From a virus, in IMG/VR virus record IMGVR_UViG_3300032898_000001, positions 31,532 to 95,531 of that record: 64,000 nt of DNA, one strand, 5' to 3'. How positions within the stretch are numbered: the first letter of the stretch is position 1; each line of letters opens with the position of its first letter. Of the stretch, positions 1-8,028 are shown piece by piece. Both the position numbers and the translations under genes were made by a program. The notes beneath the pieces were generated by a model. It was not told the origin of the DNA, did not search any database, and saw only the letters and a program-made list of their open reading frames with translations.

Positions 1-317
1 TCGGCGCGGATGATGGCGTTGGCCTCGGCGTGCACGGCCGGGCAGCTGGAGTAGTCCGCAGATGAGGTCTCGGCCTGAGCCCGGGGGCACCAGTTCAGGC
101 ACGACCCCTCGACGCGCATGCCACTGGGCGGACCGTTGTAGCTGAAAGACGCGACCCGGTTGTCGTGGGTGACGATCACGGCTCCGACCTGGCGGCGGTC
201 GCAGAGGCTGCGAAACGCGATGGCGCTGGCGGCGGACAGCCAGGTCTGGTCCCAGGTAGGCCGGTCGTCGGCTACGTCGTCATCAGGGAGAGCTTGGTGA
301 CGCCCTGCAGGTTCCAC
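1..317 (-). CDS. dCMP/cytidine deaminase, partial (runs off window)
   Basis: N-terminal part of a zinc-dependent deoxycytidylate deaminase, which turns dCMP into dUMP. The translation contains a conserved core (DRRQVGAVIV), a PPSG segment and the HAE zinc/catalytic motif about 95 residues in; the downstream CxxC zinc ligands lie outside the window. The start used is a GTG at 317 in frame with the core. It overlaps the preceding small gene, so translation is probably coupled. It sits in an operon with a ThyA-family enzyme and a nucleotide kinase, which supports a role in phage nucleotide supply. Confidence 0.8.
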   Translation of the reverse strand, partial: MEPAGRHQALPDDDVADDRPTWDQTWLSAASAIAFRSLCDRRQVGAVIVTHDNRVASFSYNGPPSGMRVEGSCLNWCPRAQAETSSADYSSCPAVHAEANAIIRA

Positions 318-442
318 CGATGCCACTGGTCGTCGGTTCCCACCTGGCGAGCGCTGAGGGAGGCCAGGCAGGCCCGCTCGTGAACCCGGTTCCACACGTA
401 CGCGATCAGCAGGGCCCAGACGTAGCTCAGGAACTGTTCCAT
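272..442 (-). CDS. Small hypothetical protein
   Basis: 56-residue ORF starting MEQFLSYVWALLIAYVW. Its ATG overlaps the stop of the ThyA-family gene by one base, and its 3' end overlaps the deaminase. The N-terminal 17 residues are hydrophobic and could be a membrane segment; the rest is basic and Trp-rich. No family recognised. Confidence 0.55.
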   Translation of the reverse strand: MEQFLSYVWALLIAYVWNRVHERACLASLSARQVGTDDQWHRWNLQGVTKLSLMTT

Positions 443-1374
443 CACTCATTCGCATCCTTACACTCGTTGCAGGGAAGAGGAACGACGTACCGGCACCTCA
501 GGCAGAGACCGTACCCCAAAGGGTGGGCCGGCAGCCGGTCGAGGACCCACTTCTGAGGCTCTTCAAAGATGGTGTCGAGATCCGCGGTCTGCCGGGTCAC
601 GACCGCCTCGGCCCACTTCTGCCGCGCGATCCACTGGTTCGGGTAGCCGTGGGTCGGCAACGGGGCCGGGATCCCGTTCGACACGAGCGGGCTGCCCCAC
701 CGCGTGGTCAGGCCCTCCTCCACGGTCCTCAGGGCGTCGGCGTACTGCGGCTCGTAGAGGTGCAGGGACCCGACGGTGTGGGTGTAGTGGCCCGGGAACA
801 CGCCGAGCGCCGCGGCCATGGTCCGGTGCAGCAACGAGAACTGCATGATGTCGATCGGGAACCCGAGCCAGGCGTCGTTGCTGCGCATCGTGACCCGGAG
901 GTGCAGGAACGAGTCCCGGAGAAAGAACTGGAACCCGGTGGTGCACGGGACGTCGTGGCTGGCCTCGTTGTGCTCACTACCGTCCCAGACGCTGACGTAG
1001 GCCTGGCGCGTGGCCGGGTCCTCCCGGAGCTTCTGGAACGCGGCGATGAACTGGCCGAAGACCCGCGGGCCGTACGCACCGCGAAGCCGGCCGCGGTCCG
1101 TGTACGGCATGAACCGGTTGCCGCTGACCTCGTTCAGCTGCCACACCGAGCTCACGCCGGCGAGCAGCTGGTACCCCTCCACGGTCGCGATCTTCAGGTT
1201 GGGATGCCGCAGCGTGTCCAGGACGTGAACGCGCTGCGGGTTCTCGATGCGGACCGTGACGTCCCGGAGCTCCCGGGTGGGCTTACCGCGAGGCGCTTCC
1301 TCGGGGGCCTGCAGGAGCTCGTCCAGCAGGTCCAGGTAGAGCTCCGAGCCGGTTTCCGCGCTCAAGTGAAGCAA
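442..1374 (-). CDS. ThyA-family pyrimidine methylase, probable dCMP hydroxymethylase
   Basis: 310 residues with the thymidylate-synthase fold signature: catalytic Cys144 in DVPCTTGFQFF, the phosphate-binding RSND (164-167), LGFP, and the late HxxGSLHLY block. The residue equivalent to the dUMP-selective Asn of ThyA (Asn177 in E. coli) is Asp175 in GFPIDIMQF. Asn-to-Asp at this position is the known mark of dCMP-specific members such as T4 gp42. Likely product is hydroxymethyl-dCMP, from dCMP and methylene-tetrahydrofolate. The start is a TTG at 1374, 92 bp inside the upstream kinase gene. A CxxC pair near the C-terminus (CLRCRY...CNEC) may bind zinc. Alternative: plain thymidylate synthase. 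Confidence 0.82.
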   Translation of the reverse strand: MLHLSAETGSELYLDLLDELLQAPEEAPRGKPTRELRDVTVRIENPQRVHVLDTLRHPNLKIATVEGYQLLAGVSSVWQLNEVSGNRFMPYTDRGRLRGAYGPRVFGQFIAAFQKLREDPATRQAYVSVWDGSEHNEASHDVPCTTGFQFFLRDSFLHLRVTMRSNDAWLGFPIDIMQFSLLHRTMAAALGVFPGHYTHTVGSLHLYEPQYADALRTVEEGLTTRWGSPLVSNGIPAPLPTHGYPNQWIARQKWAEAVVTRQTADLDTIFEEPQKWVLDRLPAHPLGYGLCLRCRYVVPLPCNECKDANE

Positions 1375-2344
1375 GTGCTACCGCCTTCTTGATCTGGGTC
1401 ACGTACCCGTCGAAGTCGTGGTGCTTGAATCGCCTAGCGTATTGAGGATGTGAAATTTTTTCGTGAGGGATCTCGGCCGCGGTCAGGCGCCTGCTGGCCA
1501 GGTTGCCGAGAGCGATCACGGCGGGCTGGCCGAGGCCCTGGTAGAGGTGCGGCAGGTCCACGCCGGGCTCCAAGGAGTTGATGATCCCAACCTCGTTGTG
1601 CAGCCTGGCCGCGCGGATCGCTCGCAGCAGCCAGGTCGACGCGTCGTACGGGTAGACCGGGGTGAACGGCCGCCGCAGGTCGTCCCGGGGCTTCTTGCCG
1701 CCGGGGCCGCGTTCATCTCCCACGAGCAGGACGGTCGGGCTCGGTTCCCCGATGTAGGTCCGGGCCCCCGAGATCTGAAGGCGATTCGCGCGCAGGATGT
1801 CGTCGCTGCTCGAATTCATGATCCAGTCGGGGATCTCGTCGAGGACCTTCCGGCCGTCGTACACAATCAGGTCGTTGGCCTGGGCGTAGCCCGTGTACCA
1901 CGCGTGCAGGACGGGCAGGTAGTCGGCCTTGACCAGGTCGTCGCCGCGTTCCTCGTACCGTGCCTGAAGCACCTCGAGGGGCGGCAGGCAGACGACGTGG
2001 TAGGCGTTGAGCGCGGCCAGGGACAGCTCCACGTGCAGGAGGCCCTCGGTGGTGAGGCGAGAGTGGCCCCGGAGAAGGGGCCCGTAGGCCCCCTCTCCGG
2101 CGTGCCAGCGGTCCAGGATGACCAGGTTGATCGGGCTGAGGATGACGTCGAGCAGGTCGGGGTCGTCGAGCGCGGTCTCGTACTCCGTGAACGGGCACGT
2201 GTCCGGCTGCGGCGGTCCCTTGTGCAGTACCAGGACCTCGGGCTCAAAGCCGAGAGGCGCGTGGTACTCGATCCAGCGGTCACGCAGGGTCGCGGCCAGG
2301 GTCGACTTGCCGGCCAAGTCGGGGCCCTCGATGCAGAACAACAA
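1283..2344 (-). CDS. P-loop deoxynucleoside monophosphate kinase with extra C-terminal domain
   Basis: 353 residues. Walker A GPDLAGKST at residues 7-15 and a thymidylate-kinase-like DR motif (LVILDRWHAGEG) identify a dNMP kinase. A second domain (about 195-335; LLVGDERGPGG, then HPQYARRF near its end) looks like a nucleotide- or base-binding alpha/beta domain, but I cannot name it securely. The last 20 residues are Gly/Pro/Ala/Arg-rich and overlap the start of the ThyA-family gene. Next to a predicted dCMP hydroxymethylase, the natural substrate may be a modified dCMP. That is inferred from context. Confidence 0.75.
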   Translation of the reverse strand: MLFCIEGPDLAGKSTLAATLRDRWIEYHAPLGFEPEVLVLHKGPPQPDTCPFTEYETALDDPDLLDVILSPINLVILDRWHAGEGAYGPLLRGHSRLTTEGLLHVELSLAALNAYHVVCLPPLEVLQARYEERGDDLVKADYLPVLHAWYTGYAQANDLIVYDGRKVLDEIPDWIMNSSSDDILRANRLQISGARTYIGEPSPTVLLVGDERGPGGKKPRDDLRRPFTPVYPYDASTWLLRAIRAARLHNEVGIINSLEPGVDLPHLYQGLGQPAVIALGNLASRRLTAAEIPHEKISHPQYARRFKHHDFDGYVTQIKKAVALASLERGNRLGALPGPAGRAPAGPRGSASR

Positions 2345-2378
2345 CTCGATTCTCCTCAGCTCTCGTTCCTTCTCGACC

Positions 2379-3125
2379 CTACAGCTGCACGAGGCGGTAA
2401 ACCACGTTCTCGTCGTTGCGAACGAGGATGTCCCCGTTCTGAGCGACGCCGATCTCCTCGTAGAGGTGAGAGCCCAGCTTGGTCGACTTCACGGCGACCT
2501 GGCCGGCCACGACGGTTGAGAGAGACGGGGCGGTGGTCACCACGGGACGCGGCGGGGCGGGCGGTGCCTGAACCGGGTGCCGCTCGTCCTCGACGTACGC
2601 GTTGACTTCCGCCTCCCGGGCCGCGATCTTGTCGGGATCGGCGAGAAGCGGTCGAAGTGAGGCCGGTACCTCCACGACGGGCGCGGCGACGCTCTCGACC
2701 TGCTCCGCGGTTGGGACGTAGATGTACACGCCCTGCAGCGGGGAGTTGATCGTGAAGCCCTTCTTCCGCATCTGGTAGACCACGGTCGAGATCTGCGGCT
2801 GGGTGAAGCCGAGCTTGCCGGTGATCTCGTCACTGGTCAGCTCCACGTACGGGTTGGAGCGGATGAAGTCCTCGAATCGCCGCTGCTGCGTGACCTGAGC
2901 GGTTCCCGCCGTGAGGGACACGCTCGGCCGGTAGACCGCGACGCCGTGGTGAGGCCGCGCGATGTCGTAACCGTTGGCCTTGAGGGTGCTGACCGACCCC
3001 GACACGGACTTGACGTCGACGTGCAGAGCGGCCGCGATGTCGTCGATGTCGACGTTCTGGTTTGGGTACTGCTTGAGGTACGCCAGGACCTGACGAGACA
3101 ACCCGCGGTTTGCTTGAGATGCCAT
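2379..3125 (-). CDS. Double winged-helix DNA-binding protein
   Basis: 248 residues. Two winged-helix units: residues 8-68 (DDIAAALHVDVKSVSGSVSTL) and 80-135 (DEITGKLGFTQPQISTVVYQM), each followed by a short beta-wing ending in V-Y. A Pro/Ala-rich linker joins a C-terminal beta-rich tail. First gene of the leftward nucleotide-metabolism operon, about 55 bp from its promoter, so it could regulate the operon. Target unknown. Confidence 0.65.
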   Translation of the reverse strand: MASQANRGLSRQVLAYLKQYPNQNVDIDDIAAALHVDVKSVSGSVSTLKANGYDIARPHHGVAVYRPSVSLTAGTAQVTQQRRFEDFIRSNPYVELTSDEITGKLGFTQPQISTVVYQMRKKGFTINSPLQGVYIYVPTAEQVESVAAPVVEVPASLRPLLADPDKIAAREAEVNAYVEDERHPVQAPPAPPRPVVTTAPSLSTVVAGQVAVKSTKLGSHLYEEIGVAQNGDILVRNDENVVYRLVQL

Positions 3126-3179
3126 GCGCTGATCTCTCTTTCCGTGAATTCCGAATTCCTGTTCCGGGGTGTTGCGGTC

Positions 3180-3208
3180 ACCGTATCAAATGGACGGTGA
3201 CTTGTAAA
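3180..3208 (-). promoter_or_regulatory. Sigma70-type promoter
   Basis: On the minus strand, TTTACA, a 17-bp spacer and TACGGT. Same layout as the other leftward promoters here. Reads into the winged-helix gene starting at 3125. Confidence 0.65.
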
Positions 3209-3218
3209 CAACGAGCTT

Positions 3219-3722
3219 TCAGAGCCGTTCCACGCCGCTCAGCAGGGCGTCGATGTCCCGGTCACACTGCCGAGCGGCCGCGAGCAGGCGCATCGCGGGG
3301 TTGCTGAACGGCCGGCTGGTCGCCCGGGACCCGGTCGACCGCAGCGCGACCAGGACGGCCGGGGCGTCGGCACAGACGTGGGCGCTGTGACGGTCGTCCT
3401 CGTAGTCGAAGGTCACGTCGTCGGGCAGGTCCCGACCGGGACGGCAGACCTGGCACGGCTCCGCGTCGTCGGGGATCTCCACGGCGGCGGTCGCGGTGCC
3501 CGAGTTGCACGGCCCGTCGTGCACGTGGTAGACCACGGAGCGGCCCACGACGTGAAGCACGTAGCGCCCGGTCCCGTCAGTCAGGTGGTAGAGCTCCATC
3601 TCGGTCCAGCGCGGTGAGTCCGGGACCTCGGTCGTGACGTCGGCCAGGAGCTCTCCCTCGAACTCGAGCACCTTGTCCACGTCCGGGACCCGCACCAGTC
3701 GCGCGATGTCTTGATCTTCCAT
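3219..3722 (-). CDS. Hypothetical Cys-containing protein
   Basis: 167 residues from an ATG at 3722 preceded by GGAGAGGG; a longer upstream reading has no ribosome binding site. Contains a CQVC pair and scattered Cys (PCNSG, HVCAD) that could bind metal. No family recognised. Confidence 0.55.
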   Translation of the reverse strand: MEDQDIARLVRVPDVDKVLEFEGELLADVTTEVPDSPRWTEMELYHLTDGTGRYVLHVVGRSVVYHVHDGPCNSGTATAAVEIPDDAEPCQVCRPGRDLPDDVTFDYEDDRHSAHVCADAPAVLVALRSTGSRATSRPFSNPAMRLLAAARQCDRDIDALLSGVERL

Positions 3723-3794
3723 GTTTCCCTCTCCACTCGTTCCTGGCCGGTATCTTAACCGCCTCGTCCCACCGATTGACACAGCCGCCTCGTG

Positions 3795-3823
3795 TTTACA
3801 TCTTCACGGCGAGGTGGTAGGGT
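3795..3823 (+). promoter_or_regulatory. Sigma70-type promoter of the rightward early operon
   Basis: TTTACA, 17-bp spacer, TAGGGT. Precedes the gene at 3851 with GGGAGGAAC as ribosome binding site. It lies back to back with the leftward gene starting at 3722. Confidence 0.7.
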
Positions 3824-3850
3824 CAGGTCACCGGAACGAGGGAGGAACGA

Positions 3851-4183
3851 GTGACCGAGACCCGGGTCGCCACGACGGCCGACCTGAAGACCATCTACCA
3901 CCACGAGGTGGAAAACCGCCTCAGTCGCCGGCTCAACACCTGGATGATCGAGCACCTCGATCCCGACGGCTCACACGTGCTCATCGCGCGAGAGCCGTAC
4001 GCCCGTCAGGCGGCCTTCTCGCTCGTGGAGCACTACCGGGCCGAGGTCCTGATGAAGTACGCGGGAGAGAGCGACCCGTTCATCGCCTTCATCGACGTCC
4101 CGGTCGTGGACTGGGAGGCGCTGCGGACCTTCACGGAGCTCCTGACCGTGAGGCGACGCAACGAGGACGGTGACACGGACTGA
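3851..4183 (+). CDS. Hypothetical protein
   Basis: 110 residues, GTG start with a strong GGGAGGAAC site. Predicted alpha/beta with a charged N-terminal half; no recognised motif. First gene of the rightward operon. Confidence 0.6.
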   Translation: MTETRVATTADLKTIYHHEVENRLSRRLNTWMIEHLDPDGSHVLIAREPYARQAAFSLVEHYRAEVLMKYAGESDPFIAFIDVPVVDWEALRTFTELLTVRRRNEDGDTD

Positions 4184-4221
4184 TCGGTTAGACCGAACCA
4201 GGAACAGGAAACGGAAGAGAC

Positions 4222-4503
4222 ATGTGGTTCACGATCAAGTTTGACATCGGCAAGAAGAGCGACATCCCCGTTGAGATCGAGGCCGACACCGAGGCCGAGG
4301 CCATCGCGGAATTCAAGGCGTTCTTGCTCAACCTCGACGAGAACGGGAACGAGCCCCGCGGCTGGGACGGCTGGATCGACGACTTCAAGATCTCGGTCGA
4401 CGGGGAGGATATGCACCCGATCGTGTTCCAGCCGAAGTGGGTCAGCAGCTTCGAGATCTTCGAGGGTCGCAGCCAGAACTACGGTTGGAAGTACGGAAGG
4501 TAG
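4222..4503 (+). CDS. Hypothetical protein
   Basis: 93 residues, ATG after a purine-rich leader (GGAACAGGAAACGGAAGAG) of a type repeated before many genes here. Acidic middle, Trp-rich C-terminal half (GWDGWIDDF). No family recognised. Leads into the array of membrane microproteins. Confidence 0.6.
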   Translation: MWFTIKFDIGKKSDIPVEIEADTEAEAIAEFKAFLLNLDENGNEPRGWDGWIDDFKISVDGEDMHPIVFQPKWVSSFEIFEGRSQNYGWKYGR

Positions 4504-4513
4504 GGACAGCGAC

Positions 4514-4696
4514 GTGGCGGACGACAAGTTTCGCGTCCGAAAGCAGGACAAGGCCGTGTTCAAGGCGGCCAAGAAGTGGGCCAAGCAGCAGCGCCGGGCC
4601 CAGAGCAAGGCGGCCGGGAAGGGCTGCGCCGTGGTCCTGATCGGGGCCGCGGGAGCCGTCGCGGCAGGGATCGCCGCGTGGAAGGGGATCGCGTAG
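4514..4696 (+). CDS. Basic one-helix membrane microprotein 1
   Basis: 60 residues, GTG start. Lys/Arg-rich N-terminal half, then GKGC followed by one hydrophobic helix (VVLIGAAGAVAAGIAAW) and a short KGIA end. First of seven tandem genes with the same plan: basic soluble part, G-C at the membrane border, one transmembrane helix, C-terminal Gly-x-Ala or similar. Confidence 0.7.
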   Translation: MADDKFRVRKQDKAVFKAAKKWAKQQRRAQSKAAGKGCAVVLIGAAGAVAAGIAAWKGIA

Positions 4697-4932
4697 TGGC
4701 ACGAAAGGTCGGGGGACCGAACGACAAGGGCATGAAGAAGGTCATCAAGCGAGATCGCAAGCTCGCCGACGACCACTACCGGCGAGCGCGGTACAACCAC
4801 CAGAGCCCGCGCACGGGCAAGTACCGGCGAGAACCCAAGAAGCAGGGCTGCATCACCATGACCGCGTTGCTGGTTCTCGCCGCCGGTAGCGGGGTCACGG
4901 CAGTCATCTTGACAGTGAGAGGTATCGCGTGA
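4696..4932 (+). CDS. Basic one-helix membrane microprotein 2
   Basis: 78 residues, GTG overlapping the previous TAG by one base. Shares DHYRRAR..HQSPRTG and KKQGC with members 3 and 4, then a helix (TALLVLAAGSGVTAVILTV) and RGIA end. Confidence 0.72.
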   Translation: MARKVGGPNDKGMKKVIKRDRKLADDHYRRARYNHQSPRTGKYRREPKKQGCITMTALLVLAAGSGVTAVILTVRGIA

Positions 4933-5153
4933 GCGATAAGGACCGCAAGAGCATCCGGCGCGGCACGGACAAGACGCAGAAGGCGCTGAAGGACCACTAC
5001 CGTCGCGCGAAGGTCAACCGGCAGAGCCCCCTGACCGGGCACCCGACTCGGCCGCCGAAGAAGCAGGGGTGCCTCACCATGACGGCCGTGCTGGCGATGA
5101 GTGTAGGCGGTGCCGTCACCGGGATCGTTCTCGCCGCGAAGGGACTGGCATGA
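4929..5153 (+). CDS. Basic one-helix membrane microprotein 3
   Basis: 74 residues, GTGA overlap with member 2. DHYRRAKVNRQSPLTG, PKKQGC, one helix, AAKGLA end. Clear paralogue of members 2 and 4. Confidence 0.72.
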   Translation: MSDKDRKSIRRGTDKTQKALKDHYRRAKVNRQSPLTGHPTRPPKKQGCLTMTAVLAMSVGGAVTGIVLAAKGLA

Positions 5154-5380
5154 ACGCCAAGAAAAAGAAGCCATTCGACGTCAAGAAGGCGAACAAGGAC
5201 GCCGCGAAGGCGACCCGCCAGTTTCGACGTCGCGCCCGGCTGAACCACCAGAACCCGCTCAGCGGAAAGCCGACGCGCCCGGCCAAGAAGCAGGGCTGCC
5301 TGTCCATATCTGCGGTCCTCGTCCTGAGTGCCGGCGGGGCGGTGACCGGGATCGTCCTGGCAGCGAGGGGACTGGCGTGA
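5150..5380 (+). CDS. Basic one-helix membrane microprotein 4
   Basis: 76 residues, ATGA overlap with member 3. FRRRARLNHQNPLSG, AKKQGC, one helix, AARGLA end. The downstream half is nearly the same as member 3, suggesting recent duplication. Confidence 0.72.
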   Translation: MNAKKKKPFDVKKANKDAAKATRQFRRRARLNHQNPLSGKPTRPAKKQGCLSISAVLVLSAGGAVTGIVLAARGLA

Positions 5381-5541
5381 CCTTCGACACCGGCCCGAGG
5401 GCCGGGACCCGCATCCGCCAGCCGCGGAAGCGCAACGACAAGACCGGCAACATCCGACGGAAGGGCTGCGCGCTCACCGCTCTCGCCTTCGTGGCGGGAG
5501 CGGTGGGGGCCGCGGTCGCGATCAAGACGGGAGTGAGCTAG
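5377..5541 (+). CDS. Basic one-helix membrane microprotein 5
   Basis: 54 residues, GTGA overlap with member 4. Shorter basic part, RRKGC, then ALTALAFVAGAVGAAVAI and KTGVS end. Confidence 0.68.
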   Translation: MTFDTGPRAGTRIRQPRKRNDKTGNIRRKGCALTALAFVAGAVGAAVAIKTGVS

Positions 5542-5545
5542 AGAC

Positions 5546-5776
5546 GTGGACAGCCCAGATGGTTTCCGCCGCAAGGACCCGAAGGGATACGCCCGCGGCA
5601 GGGAACTCAGTCGACAAATCAACCAGAAGCGCTCGAGTAGCTACCGGGTCACGAACATCAAGAAGGCCAAGGACAACCGCAGCGCGCCGGGCTGCGCCGT
5701 GATCGCTCTCTGCGTCGGCGTCGGCCTGCCGGGCGCGATCATCGGGACCGTGCTCGTGGCGAGGGGCCTAGCGTGA
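5546..5776 (+). CDS. Basic one-helix membrane microprotein 6
   Basis: 76 residues, GTG start 4 bp after member 5. Basic N-terminal half, APGC, one helix (VIALCVGVGLPGAIIGTVLV), ARGLA end. Confidence 0.68.
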   Translation: MDSPDGFRRKDPKGYARGRELSRQINQKRSSSYRVTNIKKAKDNRSAPGCAVIALCVGVGLPGAIIGTVLVARGLA

Positions 5777-5997
5777 GCAACCGCTCACGGCGGCGCAAGA
5801 TCCGGAAGGCCCAGCGAGAGTTCCGGGAGACGGGCCGGCGCTACGGCGGGGAGACCGTCTATCCGGCGGGAGCCCGTGAGGCCAAGAACAGGAAGATCCA
5901 GGACGCGATGAGCGGCCGGCGAAAGGGCTGCGTCGTCTCGGCCATCTGGCTGAGCGCCGCGGTGATCGGCGCGATCGCGACCGTGAAGGGAAGCTGA
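5773..5997 (+). CDS. Basic one-helix membrane microprotein 7
   Basis: 74 residues, GTGA overlap with member 6. Very basic N-terminus (RSRRRKIRKAQR), RRKGC, one helix (VVSAIWLSAAVIGAIATV), KGS end. Last member before the helicase. Confidence 0.68.
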   Translation: MSNRSRRRKIRKAQREFRETGRRYGGETVYPAGAREAKNRKIQDAMSGRRKGCVVSAIWLSAAVIGAIATVKGS

Positions 5998-5998
5998 C

Positions 5999-7450
5999 GT
6001 GGAGCTGAGCGCGGACCAGGACGCGGCACTGACGGCGATCCTGAACTGGTTCATCGAGGCCCCGAGCCCCGAGTTCTGCACCAAGAAGGAGTGCTGCCCG
6101 CGGGACCACTCCCACAACCTGACCTGCGCTCAGCCTCACACCCACGGCCGGGCCCGGGACTTTGAGCCGTTCGCGCTCGGGGGCCTGGCCGGCTCGGGCA
6201 AGACCACGATGGTGAGGCAGGTGGAGTGGGCCCTGGACGTGAAGGCCGCGTTTGGGACCCCCACCAACAAGGCCGCGGCCGTGCTCCGCGGGAAGCTCCA
6301 TGACGACCAGAAGGAACGCGTCCGCACCTACCACTCCCTGCTGTACAAGCCGTTCTCGCGGTTCTGGTGCGGCCAGACGGGGCGAGACGTAGTGCCCGTC
6401 GAGAACGAGGACGCGAGCGAGGACGACCTGCACGAGTTCGTGCCGTGCTGGCAGGGCACGCACCTGCCGCGCCACGACTGCTCCATCCAGGAGGAGCTCA
6501 AGTTCACGCGCCGGGAGCACCTCGAGGGCCACCGGCACCTGCTCGTGCTCGACGAGGCGTCCATGGTCGGCCAGGAGCGCGTGGAGGAGATCCGCCAGTT
6601 CGGGATCCCGCTACTCCTGGTCGGGGACCACGGCCAGCTCCCGCCCGTCAAGGCCGTCGGGGGCGCGAACCGCTGGATGCGGAAGCCGGACGTGGTCCTC
6701 ACGCAGAACCACCGCCAGGGCGAGGCCAGCGGGATCGTCACGGCCGCGCTCTCGGTCCGGGAGCGCGGGGTCCTGGACCACGGGCGGTACGGCGACGGCT
6801 CCACGGTCTGCGCGTCGGCCAGGCGGCACCCCGAGATCCTGGCCGTCATGGACCCGGAGCGGTTCGCGCCCGGTCCCGAACGCGTGATCATCTGTCACAC
6901 GAACGCGGTCCGCGCCCAGGTCAACAAGCAGTTTCACGCGTTCCTGACCGACCAGCCCGGCCCCGTAGCCGGGGACCGGGTGGTGAGCCTGGCCAACGTG
7001 GAGGGCGTGGTCGTGGACCGGGTCAACGAGAAGTGGGTGCCGCGCCGCGGCGCCCCGAAGGAGGGAGACGCCGCGCCGTTGATCGCGATCGAGAACGTGT
7101 ACAACGGCTGCACGGGCACGGTCCGAGAGGTCCTGGGCTCGTCGCGGCACACGGTGCGGCTCGTGGTGGAGCTGGACGCGGACAGCCAGGGACGGCCCGG
7201 CACTCACGTCAGCGTCGCGGCCCTGAGCGCGCAGTTCGGGCGAGAGACCCAGGTCCCGTACAACGAGCGGCCGCACGGCGCGCACCAGCTCTGGGACTTC
7301 GCCTACGCCCTGACCGCTCACAAGGCGCAGGGCAGCGAGTTCGACGACGTGATCGTGCTCGACACCCACCCGCCGGAGTACCGGGCCTGGCTGTACACGG
7401 CCATGACCCGGGCCAAGAAGCGCTTGCTCGTGATCGACTGGCGGTCGTGA
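5999..7450 (+). CDS. SF1B DNA helicase, RecD/Dda type
   Basis: 483 residues. Walker A GLAGSGKTT (62-70), Walker B LVLDEAS (182-188), motif III GDHGQLPP (209-216), motif V TAHKAQGSEFDDV and motif VI YTAMTRAKKR near the C-terminus: the full set of a RecD/Dda-like 5'-3' helicase. Two Cys/His-rich insertions (CTKKECCPRDHSH about 27-40, and CWQGTHLPRHDC about 150-161) may bind zinc; these are unusual for Dda. Starts 2 bp after the last microprotein and ends overlapping the next gene by ATGA, so it is in the early operon. Likely works in replication start or recombination. Confidence 0.88.
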   Translation: MELSADQDAALTAILNWFIEAPSPEFCTKKECCPRDHSHNLTCAQPHTHGRARDFEPFALGGLAGSGKTTMVRQVEWALDVKAAFGTPTNKAAAVLRGKLHDDQKERVRTYHSLLYKPFSRFWCGQTGRDVVPVENEDASEDDLHEFVPCWQGTHLPRHDCSIQEELKFTRREHLEGHRHLLVLDEASMVGQERVEEIRQFGIPLLLVGDHGQLPPVKAVGGANRWMRKPDVVLTQNHRQGEASGIVTAALSVRERGVLDHGRYGDGSTVCASARRHPEILAVMDPERFAPGPERVIICHTNAVRAQVNKQFHAFLTDQPGPVAGDRVVSLANVEGVVVDRVNEKWVPRRGAPKEGDAAPLIAIENVYNGCTGTVREVLGSSRHTVRLVVELDADSQGRPGTHVSVAALSAQFGRETQVPYNERPHGAHQLWDFAYALTAHKAQGSEFDDVIVLDTHPPEYRAWLYTAMTRAKKRLLVIDWRS

Positions 7451-7695
7451 TGGCCCCTCCTCTCGTGGTGAGGCGGTTCACGCCGGGCCGGTTCAGTGAC
7501 CCGGCTCACTTCGTGCTCGGTGACCCGCGAGAGCACGGCTGGCGCTGGGAGTGCCAGCTGTGTGGCACGACCGGTCAGTACCTCAACACGCGGTGGCGCC
7601 GGGACCCGACGCTGTGGGAGCGCTGCGTGGCCGGCGGGCTGAAACACCTGCGGAAGCACGTCCCGTTGGTGCTGTCCATTCACCTGTTTACATAG
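7450..7695 (+). CDS. Small hypothetical zinc-knuckle-like protein
   Basis: 81 residues, ATGA overlap with the helicase. One CQLCGTTG pair with later Cys and His (ERCVAGGLKHLRKH) gives a possible zinc site. Function unknown. Confidence 0.6.
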   Translation: MAPPLVVRRFTPGRFSDPAHFVLGDPREHGWRWECQLCGTTGQYLNTRWRRDPTLWERCVAGGLKHLRKHVPLVLSIHLFT

Positions 7696-7737
7696 TATGG
7701 TCGTACCAGGAACCGAAGACGGAAGAGAGGAACGAGG

Positions 7738-8028
7738 ATGACGATCTTTCTCCTGCTGGTCGTCGCCCTGAGCTGCTGGCTCGTGGGCTATGGCATCGGC
7801 CGGCGCCGGGCGAGGAAGCAGCTCGCGGCGCGGGCGCTACAACGAGAGCCGCTGACCTGCGACTGCGGCCACCTGTACACGTCTCACAAGGTCACGAAGC
7901 CCTACCGGTGCACCGCGGCCTTAAAGACGGGAAGCTCCCTGCCCTGTGCCTGCCAGCGCTACGTGGGACCGGTCCCCGCGCCTACCCTGGCCGAGCTCAG
8001 GCCCGAGGCCCCGAAGGTCGGTGAGTGA
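7738..8028 (+). CDS. Membrane-anchored Cys-rich protein A
   Basis: 96 residues, ATG after GGAAGAGAGGAACGAGG. N-terminal helix (MTIFLLLVVALSCWLVGY) then RRR and a Cys/His domain: CDCGHLYTSH, YRC, PCACQRYVGP. Related to the next gene (same CxCxH, HxGxK and CPCKQYVGP plan), so the two are tandem paralogues. Confidence 0.65.
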   Translation: MTIFLLLVVALSCWLVGYGIGRRRARKQLAARALQREPLTCDCGHLYTSHKVTKPYRCTAALKTGSSLPCACQRYVGPVPAPTLAELRPEAPKVGE

